Origin: Alphaproteobacteria bacterium | GTDB taxonomy: Bacteria; Pseudomonadota; Alphaproteobacteria; UBA6615 | Direction: 5' to 3' | Assembly (NCBI GenBank): GCA_028279245.1 | Contig: JANQOE010000115.1 | Location: 1 to 32,024, forward strand | Length of the DNA stretch: 32,024 bases | Part shown: positions 25,765 to 32,024 of the stretch, in pieces | Numbering within the stretch: position 1 is the stretch's first letter | Layout: every line of letters begins with the position of its first letter | Program-made: the position numbers and the translations under genes | The notes under the pieces: generated by a model | What the model was told of the DNA's origin: nothing | What the model saw: the letters and a program-made list of their open reading frames with translations, nothing else | Databases searched by the model: none

Positions 25765-26577
25765 TCAACCCGTCATGTAGCGCAGCGGGTGGTAGGGCGG
25801 ACGGAGTTCGCACCAGATCGGGGTGTGGTCCGAGGCTTTCGGCTTGCCTCGCGGTCGCCGGTCGATATCGCACGCGGCGAGGCGGTCGGCGGCTTGCGGC
25901 GACAGCAGCAAATGATCGATGCGGACGCCATTGTCCTTCTGCCAGGCGCTGCCCTGGTAGTCCCAGAAGGTGTAGACGTTGCTCTCATGGTGCAGCATGC
26001 GCCAGGCCTCGATGTAGCCAAGGTTTTGCAGCGTGCGGAACCGCTGCCGTGACTCCGGCTGGGTGAGGGCGTCACCCTCCCAGCCCGGCGGGTCGTAGCA
26101 GTCCTCGTCGGCGGGAATCACGTTGTAGTCGCCCGCCAGCACGACCGGTTCCTCTGCCTGCAGCAGTTCCGCGCCGCGCGCGACCAGATGGTCCATCCAG
26201 TCGAGCTTGTATGGAAACTTCTCGGTGCCGACCGGGTTGCCGTTCGGCAAATAGATGGACGCCACCCGCACGCCCTCGTCGCCAGCATCGACCCAAGCTT
26301 CGAGATAGCGCGCCTGTTCGTCAGCTTCGTTGGCGGGCAGGCCTTTTTGCACGTCCTCCAACGGATGCTTGGAGATCATCGCGACACCGTTATAGGTGCG
26401 CTGGCCATGCACCGCGACGTTGTAACCGGCGGCTTCGAATTCGAGATAGGGGAACTTCTCGTCGACGATTTTGATCTCCTGCATCAGCAGGACATCCGGC
26501 TGCGCCTCGCCCAGCCATTCCAGCACGTTGGGCAGGCGGACTTTGATCGAGTTGACGTTCCAGGTGGCGATTTTCAT
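25765..26577 (-). CDS. xthA: Exonuclease III (AP endonuclease, 3'-5' exonuclease)
   Basis: This enzyme repairs abasic sites and removes 3' blocks in DNA. The 270-residue protein carries the endonuclease/exonuclease/phosphatase motifs MKIATWNVNSIKVRLP (start), LLMQEIKI (metal Glu), GNPVGTEKF, VVLAGDYNVIP, and the C-terminal IDHLLLSPQ and KASDHTPIWCEL (catalytic Asp-His). The start is the ATG at 26577, which gives the family N-terminus. The open frame runs 40 codons further upstream, but those residues are encoded by the palindromic repeat at 26642-26725 and are not protein. It lies downstream of the Hsp70 gene, separated by 165 bases that contain the repeat. Confidence 0.95.
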   Translation of the reverse strand: MKIATWNVNSIKVRLPNVLEWLGEAQPDVLLMQEIKIVDEKFPYLEFEAAGYNVAVHGQRTYNGVAMISKHPLEDVQKGLPANEADEQARYLEAWVDAGDEGVRVASIYLPNGNPVGTEKFPYKLDWMDHLVARGAELLQAEEPVVLAGDYNVIPADEDCYDPPGWEGDALTQPESRQRFRTLQNLGYIEAWRMLHHESNVYTFWDYQGSAWQKDNGVRIDHLLLSPQAADRLAACDIDRRPRGKPKASDHTPIWCELRPPYHPLRYMTG

Positions 26578-26641
26578 GGGTGCTGGATAGCACGACACAC
26601 ATCGCCATTGCGAACGGTCTTGGGCCGCGTTCTCACTCTCG

Positions 26642-26725
26642 CTGTCATCCCGGGCTTGACCCGGGATCCATCTGAACGCTTGCGCGAGCCGCAACATGGA
26701 CCCCGGATCGAGTCCGGGGTGACAG
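26642..26725. repeat. Palindromic intergenic repeat, family B
   Basis: CTGTCATCCCGG at the left end and CCGGGGTGACAG at the right end form an almost perfect 12-base inverted repeat. The left arm also has an inner palindrome of CCCGGG...CCCGGG type around TTGA, and the right arm has a similar one around GATCGAGT. It lies between the Hsp70 stop and the xthA start. It belongs to a different family from the two CGTCATTGCG elements, although both are compact and palindromic. Confidence 0.85.
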
Positions 26726-26742
26726 GTTGTGGCAGTCAGGGG

Positions 26743-28035
26743 CTACGCGACGCACCATTGATCGATATCGTCACGTTCGCCAATCAGCGCCAAACCCGTC
26801 GCGACGGAGACCAATTCTTCTCCCGTCTCCACCTTGTCCGCACCAAACCGATCGGCAAACAGCCGACGCACTGCGGGCACGAAGGACGAACCGCCGGTGA
26901 GAAAGACCTTGTCGATGCCATCGGTCCGTAGTTCGGCGCGTTGCATCGCCACGTCGACCGTCGCCGCGATCTTCGACAAGTCGTCGGCAATCCAATTCTC
27001 GAAATCCGTCCGCGCCACTTCAGCCTGCATGTCGATCGCATCCGCTTTGAACGTGAAGGTGGCGCTCTCTTGTGCCGACAGCGCCTCCTTGGTATCGGAC
27101 ACGGCGCGGTAAATCGCAAACCCGAGATCCGCCTCGATCAGGTCGACGAAGTCTTGGATCAGATCAGGCTCCAGGCTCATCCGCTGCACGCGTTTCAGAT
27201 CGCGGAACGCCTCGGTCGTTTTCATGATCGACAGCTCGCTCCAGCGCGCGAAGGAGTCGTAGTAGCGGCGCGGCATCGGTAACACCTTACCCATGCTACG
27301 GTAGCTGCTGTGCTTGCCGAGGCGCGGCGCGATCAGATTGTCGATGATCCGGAAGTCGAAAGTGTCGCCGGCGATGCCGACACCCGACCAGGCGAGCGCC
27401 CGCGAGCGTAGACGGTTGCCCGTCCGCTCAAACCGCATGATCGAAAAGTCGCTAGTGCCGCCGCCAAAGTCGGCGACCAGCACGTTCGCGTCGCGGGTCA
27501 GCCGTTGGGCGAAGAAGAACGCCGCGCCCACCGGCTCATAGACGAAGCGGATCTCTTTGACGCCAAAGCCGGCCAGTGCCGCGCGGTAGCGCTCATGGGC
27601 CAGGTCAGGATCCGGCGCGTGACCGGCGAATGCCACCGGCCTGCCGACGACCAGCGGCTCCGGCAACGTGGCGTCGTCTGGTGCATGGGCGAGGATGCCG
27701 CGCAACAGCGCCCCCATCAGATCCTCGAACCCGTAGCGGCGGTTGTAGACCAGCGTGCCCTCGAACCCCGGGCTCGCGGCGAAGGTCTTCAGCGACTGCA
27801 GGAATCGGCAGTCGCCGGGGTCGTCGAGGAAGTGTTCGATCGCCCAGGGGCCCGCCTCGCGCCGGACCTCTTTGCGTGAACGCGTGTCGACCAGCCAGAA
27901 GCAGAGAACCGACCGGATCGCCGCCAGCGTCGCGCCATCATACGCAAACGGAATCGGCGCCGCCCCACCGTCCGGCAGGCAGCGTGCGATCACCGTATTG
28001 GTCGTGCCGAAATCAAGTCCGAACGACGTTGTCAT
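26743..28035 (-). CDS. Hsp70-family ATPase without substrate-binding domain (YegD-like)
   Basis: This 430-residue protein of the actin/Hsp70 ATPase fold consists of the nucleotide-binding domain only. Phosphate loop 1 is FGLDFGTTNT (5-14), phosphate loop 2 is VADFGGGTSDF (187-197), the inter-domain segment has FVYEPVGAA (164-172), and the adenosine motif is FLTGGSSFVPAVRRLF (378-393). The chain ends 37 residues after this, so the peptide-binding beta-sandwich and lid are absent, as in Escherichia coli YegD. The peptide partner and role are unknown. It is the first of two genes on this strand before xthA, but 165 bases separate them. Confidence 0.88.
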   Translation of the reverse strand: MTTSFGLDFGTTNTVIARCLPDGGAAPIPFAYDGATLAAIRSVLCFWLVDTRSRKEVRREAGPWAIEHFLDDPGDCRFLQSLKTFAASPGFEGTLVYNRRYGFEDLMGALLRGILAHAPDDATLPEPLVVGRPVAFAGHAPDPDLAHERYRAALAGFGVKEIRFVYEPVGAAFFFAQRLTRDANVLVADFGGGTSDFSIMRFERTGNRLRSRALAWSGVGIAGDTFDFRIIDNLIAPRLGKHSSYRSMGKVLPMPRRYYDSFARWSELSIMKTTEAFRDLKRVQRMSLEPDLIQDFVDLIEADLGFAIYRAVSDTKEALSAQESATFTFKADAIDMQAEVARTDFENWIADDLSKIAATVDVAMQRAELRTDGIDKVFLTGGSSFVPAVRRLFADRFGADKVETGEELVSVATGLALIGERDDIDQWCVA

Positions 28036-28133
28036 GACCGGTTGTGAGTTTGGGTTGTGAGATTAGGCGCACGGCCTCTACGGCGTCCGCGCCCCGGACG
28101 GATGTTCTAGAGCGCCACGACGGTCTTTTGCAA

Positions 28134-28218
28134 CGTCATTGCGAACGAAGTGAAGCAATCCAGCAGGTGGCCCAGCCGATAGCTGGATTGCCACGGGGCT
28201 TCGCCCCTCGCAATGATG
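28134..28218. repeat. Palindromic intergenic repeat, family A, copy 2
   Basis: CGTCATTGCGAA at the left end and CGCAATGATG at the right end are a near-match to the ends of copy 1. GCAATCCAGC (28155-28164) and GCTGGATTGC (28182-28191) form a perfect 10-bp inner stem that is shared with copy 1. It lies in the 197-base gap between the Hsp70 start and the erpA stop, so it is again intergenic. The rest of 28036-28232 has no features that I recognise. Confidence 0.8.
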
Positions 28219-28232
28219 AAGAGGACGGCGCC

Positions 28233-28583
28233 CTAAACCGAAAAAGACGTCCCGCACCCACACGACGACGTCGCATTCGGGTTGCGGATCTGGAAGGCGG
28301 CGCCGGCGAGGTCTTCGACATAGTCGATCTCGCTGCCTTCCAGCAGTTCGAGCGACATGTCGTCAATCACCACTTTCACGCCGTGGTTCTCGAACACCAG
28401 GTCTTCGGCCTGGGTCTGATCGTCGAAGCTGAAGCCGTACTGGAAGCCGGCGCAACCGCCGCCCGAGACCGACACCCGCAACATCAGGTTGTCGCCGGAT
28501 TCGGTCTCCATCAACTCCCGCACGCGCTTGGCGGCGCGGTCGGAAATACTCAGGGAAGTCTTGGTTTCACTTGTGACGGTCAC
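28233..28583 (-). CDS. erpA: A-type iron-sulfur carrier protein (ErpA/HesB family)
   Basis: This 116-residue A-type carrier delivers Fe-S clusters to apoproteins. The three cluster Cys are in GGGCAGFQY (Cys44) and SSCGCG (Cys108, Cys110), and the family core LRVSVSGGGCAGFQYGF and YVEDLAGAAFQIRNPN is intact. The start is a GTG at 28583 (VTVTSETKTSLSISDRAAK), matching homologues; a further in-frame GTG at 28646 lies upstream of the predicted -10 element. I call it erpA by the alphaproteobacterial neighbourhood with dgt and argS; IscA or another A-type paralog is possible. Confidence 0.88.
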   Translation of the reverse strand: MTVTSETKTSLSISDRAAKRVRELMETESGDNLMLRVSVSGGGCAGFQYGFSFDDQTQAEDLVFENHGVKVVIDDMSLELLEGSEIDYVEDLAGAAFQIRNPNATSSCGCGTSFSV

Positions 28584-28631
28584 GTTAAGACTTTCGAAAC
28601 CACGAATCTTAAGAGATACCAGTGCTTTGGG

Positions 28632-28659
28632 TATGTAAGGGTGCACTGGGGTTTGTCAA
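28632..28659 (-). promoter_or_regulatory. Candidate sigma-70 promoter of the erpA-like gene
   Basis: The minus strand has a perfect -35 hexamer TTGACA (28654-28659 on the plus-strand numbering) and, after 16 bases, TACATA (28632-28637), a partial match to the -10 consensus. Transcription would start a few bases downstream, about 45 bases before the GTG at 28583. The -10 is weak, so this is a candidate only. It supports the shorter start of erpA. Confidence 0.5.
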
Positions 28660-28701
28660 TTTTCCATTGCAATAGCGGGTCTCAAGCCTACGGTGGCCCC
28701 A

Positions 28702-29922
28702 ATGCCTAGCCTGAAAATCGCCCGGTCCGGCGGCGGTGCGGCCCATGGGCCGTTTCTGGCGTCCTACGCCTGCTGGCCGGATGCGAGCCGGGGCCGGCTG
28801 CACGCGGAACCGGAAAGCGGCTACCGCAGCCCGTTCCAGCGGGATCGCGACCGCATCATCCATTGCAGCGCCTTCCGCCGCCTCAAGCACAAGACCCAGG
28901 TCTTCGTTTATCACGAGGGCGACTACTACCGGACCCGGCTGACCCATAGCCTTGAGGTCGCGCAGATCGCCCGGACCATTTCCCGGGAACTCGGCTTGAA
29001 TGAGGATTTGGCCGAGGCGCTGGCCCTGGCCCATGATTTCGGCCACACGCCCTTCGGTCACGCCGGGGAGGAGGCACTGGACGAAGCGATGGCGCCCCAT
29101 GGCGGCTTCGACCACAACGCCCAGACCCTGCGCATTCTGACCAAGCTGGAGCGCCGCTACGCCCAGTTCGACGGTTTGAACCTGACCTGGGAGTGTTTGG
29201 AGGGCGTCGTCAAACACAATGGTCCGCTTACCGGCCCCCACGCCGTTGCCGGCAGGCCGCTGGCCGCGGCGATCGAGGAGTATGTCGCCGAGCATGACCT
29301 GGAATTGCACACCCAGCCGAGCGCCGAGGCCCAGGTCGCCGCGCTCTCCGACGACATCGCCTACAACAGCCACGACATCGACGACGGCCTGCGCGCCAAC
29401 CTGTTCGACATCCAGGACCTGATGCCGTTGCCGCTGGTCGGCCCGGCCTTCCGCGAGGTGTCCCAGGCCTATCCCGGCATCGATCGGGCGCGGCTGATCC
29501 ATGAGGGCATCCGCCGCATGATCGGCGGCATGGTCGAGGATCTGATGGATGAAGCGCGGTTGCGGCTGAACGAGACGGGTGTCGGCACGGCCGACGATGT
29601 CCGCGCCTGCACGGCGCCGATTGTCGCCTTCTCCGCGCCGATGGCCCAGGCCGATCGCGATGTAAAAGCATTCCTATTCGCCCGCATGTACCGCCATCAC
29701 CACGTCAATCGCATGAGCAGCAAGGCGAAGCGCATTGTCGGCGAACTGTTCCGCCTTTTCATGGCGGAGCCACATCTACTGCCGCCGGAATGGCAAGAAC
29801 GCAGCGAGGGCCGTGACGAAGATGGTCGCGCCCGCGTTATCGCTGACTATATCTCAGGGATGACCGACCGTTATGCCCTGGACACGCACAGCGAACTGTT
29901 TGATCCCGCAGCCAAGCCCTGA
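28702..29922 (+). CDS. dgt: Deoxyguanosinetriphosphate triphosphohydrolase-like HD protein
   Basis: This 406-residue HD-domain hydrolase is of the dGTPase family, which cleaves dNTPs to nucleoside and triphosphate. The metal-binding residues are visible in TRLTHSLEVAQIAR (His82) and LAHDFGHTPFGHAGE (His111, Asp112). Further family blocks are FRRLKHKTQVF, GFDHNAQTLRILTKLE, SDDIAYNSHDIDDGL and the C-terminal DYISGMTDRYAL. The ATG at 28702 is preferred to the GTG at 28693 because it is the usual start type and gives a family-like N-terminus. The gap to argS is 6 bases, so the two are co-transcribed. Confidence 0.93.
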   Translation: MPSLKIARSGGGAAHGPFLASYACWPDASRGRLHAEPESGYRSPFQRDRDRIIHCSAFRRLKHKTQVFVYHEGDYYRTRLTHSLEVAQIARTISRELGLNEDLAEALALAHDFGHTPFGHAGEEALDEAMAPHGGFDHNAQTLRILTKLERRYAQFDGLNLTWECLEGVVKHNGPLTGPHAVAGRPLAAAIEEYVAEHDLELHTQPSAEAQVAALSDDIAYNSHDIDDGLRANLFDIQDLMPLPLVGPAFREVSQAYPGIDRARLIHEGIRRMIGGMVEDLMDEARLRLNETGVGTADDVRACTAPIVAFSAPMAQADRDVKAFLFARMYRHHHVNRMSSKAKRIVGELFRLFMAEPHLLPPEWQERSEGRDEDGRARVIADYISGMTDRYALDTHSELFDPAAKP

Positions 29923-29928
29923 TTTGAC

Positions 29929-31686
29929 ATGAATGTGTTCCGAGAGTTCCGCGACGTCATCGTCGCTGAGATTGCCGCTTTGCAAGCTGCGGGTGACCTG
30001 CCCGACGGGATCGTTACCGACCGCGTCTCCGCCGAGCCGCCACGCGACGCCGATCATGGCGACATCGCCACCAACGCAGCAATGGTATTGGCCAAGCCGG
30101 CGAAACGTCCGCCCCGCGACATCGCGTCCGACTTGGTCGGGCGCTTGGAGCAGCACGCCGACATCGCCAAAGCATCGATTGCCGGGCCCGGCTTCATCAA
30201 TCTGCGCCTGAGCAACGACTTCTGGCGCGGCCAGGTCCGCGCGGTACTCACCGCCGGCACCAACTACGGCGACTCCCAGATCGGCACCGGCCGAAAGGTG
30301 AACGTCGAGTATGTGTCGGCGAACCCGACCGGTCCGCTGCATGTCGGCCACGCCCGCGGCACCATTGTCGGCGACGCCATTGCTTCGGTACTGGCCAAGG
30401 CCGGCTACGACGTCACCCGCGAGTACTACATCAACGACGCCGGCGCCCAGATCGAGACGTTGGCGCGCTCCGCCCATCTGCGCTACCGCGAGGCGCTGGG
30501 GGAGGACATCGGCGACATCCCCGAGGGTCTTTATCCCGGTGAGTATCTGAAGCCGGTTGGCGCGCAACTCGCGGCGCGGGACGGCAACAAGTGGCTGGAC
30601 GCGCCGGAAGAAACCTGGCTGCCGGAGATCTCTCAGTTCACCGTCGATGCGATGATGGACCTGATCCGCGCCGACCTGGCGATGGCTCACGTCAAACATG
30701 ACGTCTTCACCTCAGAGCGGAGCGTCGTCGCGGCGGACGGCGTGCGGGGCGTGTTGGATGTGCTGGAGGGCAGGGATCTCGTCTATACCGGCGTGCTCGA
30801 ACCGCCAAAGGGCAAGAAACCCGACGATTGGGAGCCGCGCCCGCAGCTATTGTTCAAGGCGACCCAGTTCGGCGATGACGTCGACCGGCCGCTGCGCAAG
30901 TCCGACGACAGTTGGACCTACTTCGCCACCGACATGGCGTATCACCTCGACAAGTATCGCCGCGGCTTCCCGACGATGATTGATGTCTGGGGCGCCGATC
31001 ACGGCGGTTACGTCAAGCGCATGAATGCGGCGGTCGAAGCACTGACCGAGCAAGAGGCCGAACTCGACGTGAAGATCTGTCAGATGGTCAAGCTGATGGA
31101 CGGCGGCCAACCGGCCAAGATGTCGAAACGCGCCGGCACTTTTGTGACGCTGCGCGACTTGGTCGAAGAGGTCGGTCCCGACGTCGTGCGTTTCATCATG
31201 CTGACCCGGCGCAACGACGCGCCGTTAGAGTTCGACCTCAAAAAGGTCACAGAACAAAGCAGGGACAATCCCGTATTTTACGTTCAATATGCGCATGCTC
31301 GTTGCTGTTCCGTCTTGCGTCACGCCACGGAGCTGTTTGCGTCAGAGCGACTCACCGATGAAGCCTTAGCCCAAATTGACTTAACGGGCTTGACCGATTC
31401 GGAGGAGCTGGCGTTGATAAAGAAGATGGCTGCGTGGCCGCGTACGGTGGAAGCAGCGGCGCTTGCGCATGAGCCACACCGGGTCGCCTATTATTTGCAC
31501 GAGTTGGCGTCCGTATTTCACACGCTTTGGACGAAGGGTAAAGACAACGTGGAACTCAGATTCCTACAGCCCGAGGATTCCGATCGCAGCCTGGCCCGCT
31601 TGGCCATGGTGCGCGCCATGGCCACAGTGGTGGCGTCGGGCTTGCGTGTGATGGGTGTTGAACCCGTCCAGGAGTTGCACGGATGA
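29929..31686 (+). CDS. argS: Arginyl-tRNA synthetase
   Basis: This class Ia synthetase, 585 residues, charges tRNA-Arg. The signature HIGH motif reads [14 protein letters not shown] (HVGH at 138-141) and the KMSKS motif reads [13 protein letters not shown] (397-401 KMSKR). The N-terminal arginyl-specific domain is seen in the opening 100 residues and the C-terminal anticodon-binding (DALR) domain from about 435 to 585. The DNA encoding that last domain is less GC-rich than the rest of the gene: I count 55% over 31261-31560 against about 67% over 30301-30420. Its stop overlaps the next gene's ATG by four bases (ATGA). Confidence 0.96.
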   Translation: MNVFREFRDVIVAEIAALQAAGDLPDGIVTDRVSAEPPRDADHGDIATNAAMVLAKPAKRPPRDIASDLVGRLEQHADIAKASIAGPGFINLRLSNDFWRGQVRAVLTAGTNYGDSQIGTGRKVNVEYVSANPTGPLHVGHARGTIVGDAIASVLAKAGYDVTREYYINDAGAQIETLARSAHLRYREALGEDIGDIPEGLYPGEYLKPVGAQLAARDGNKWLDAPEETWLPEISQFTVDAMMDLIRADLAMAHVKHDVFTSERSVVAADGVRGVLDVLEGRDLVYTGVLEPPKGKKPDDWEPRPQLLFKATQFGDDVDRPLRKSDDSWTYFATDMAYHLDKYRRGFPTMIDVWGADHGGYVKRMNAAVEALTEQEAELDVKICQMVKLMDGGQPAKMSKRAGTFVTLRDLVEEVGPDVVRFIMLTRRNDAPLEFDLKKVTEQSRDNPVFYVQYAHARCCSVLRHATELFASERLTDEALAQIDLTGLTDSEELALIKKMAAWPRTVEAAALAHEPHRVAYYLHELASVFHTLWTKGKDNVELRFLQPEDSDRSLARLAMVRAMATVVASGLRVMGVEPVQELHG

Positions 31687-32024
31687 AGTTTGGTCGTCGC
31701 GACGACGAAGATTCAGGCCGAGACAATATCGATGACGAACTGGAAAGCTCCGGCTGGCTGAAGCGCGCCACACTGGCGGTGGTCGCCATCGTGGTGGTCG
31801 CCGTGGCCGGCGCCGGCTGGTTCGCCTATGACCGCGGGCTGGTGCAGGTCGGCCCGCAGGAAGTTCCGCTGATCAGGGCGGACAACAGCGAAACCAAGGT
31901 CCGGCCGGATGACCCTGGCGGCTTACAGATTCCGCACCAGGACAAGCTGGTGTTCGAACGCATCGCCCCGGATCAGTCGGAGCCGCTGGTCGAACGCTTG
32001 CTGCCGCCGCCGGAACTGCCGATC
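31683..32024 (+). CDS. SPOR-domain-type envelope protein, N-terminal part (cut by window edge)
   Basis: The first 114 residues are present. A charged cytoplasmic head ([17 protein letters not shown]) leads to one membrane helix at about 27-50 ([19 protein letters not shown]), then an acidic/proline-rich linker ([18 protein letters not shown], then LLPPPELP). In alphaproteobacteria this gene, directly after argS, encodes a protein with a C-terminal SPOR peptidoglycan-binding domain. The domain itself lies outside the window, so the assignment rests on layout and linker style. The ATG overlaps the argS stop (ATGA). Confidence 0.72.
   Translation, partial: MKFGRRDDEDSGRDNIDDELESSGWLKRATLAVVAIVVVAVAGAGWFAYDRGLVQVGPQEVPLIRADNSETKVRPDDPGGLQIPHQDKLVFERIAPDQSEPLVERLLPPPELPI

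Noticed and set aside
28609..29502. 297-residue minus-strand frame
   Set aside because: Antisense to dgt, which has intact HD motifs; no domain seen.
29854..30699. 281-residue minus-strand frame
   Set aside because: Antisense to argS; third-position GC of the real gene opens long false frames in GC-rich DNA.

Overview
The window looks like a chromosomal segment of a GC-rich alphaproteobacterium, most likely Rhodospirillales-like. I infer this from three things: the popZ-type gene next to valS, the erpA/dgt/argS/SPOR gene order, and the dispersed palindromic repeats in intergenic DNA. The placement is inference, because no rRNA or other taxonomic marker is present. I see no tRNA, rRNA, CRISPR array, insertion sequence or phage gene.

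Layout. Positions 1-6384 (minus strand) hold a leucine/isovalerate catabolic operon read right to left: a small-molecule kinase-like phosphotransferase, isovaleryl-CoA dehydrogenase, the two methylcrotonyl-CoA carboxylase subunits, and HMG-CoA lyase, which is cut by the window edge. The genes abut or overlap. Positions 6385-8789 hold small accessory genes: an XRE regulator, a flavin reductase, a peroxiredoxin-like protein and a cupin. Positions 8855-12951 hold a PCMT-family methyltransferase, a PopZ/DUF2497 polar organiser and valyl-tRNA synthetase; a tolC gene, often found in this cluster in relatives, is absent.

Positions 13101-17205 hold the most unusual unit: three genes joined by 4-base stop/start overlaps that encode a membrane di-iron fatty acid hydroxylase-like protein, a GH3-family acyl-acid amido synthetase and an enolase-superfamily protein. 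I infer a small pathway that makes an acyl-amino-acid (amide) metabolite. Positions 17316-21455 hold a divergent RidA-like protein and sulfatase, then a cytochrome P450 and a DUF4197 lipoprotein-like/exported protein.

Positions 21822-28583 hold ilvD, a hybrid-free histidine kinase/receiver pair, exonuclease III (xthA), a YegD-type Hsp70 without substrate-binding domain, and an ErpA-type iron-sulfur carrier. Positions 28702-32024 hold dgt, argS and the start of a SPOR-type envelope protein as a tight operon. Three palindromic repeats of two families lie between genes at 21584-21685, 26642-26725 and 28134-28218.
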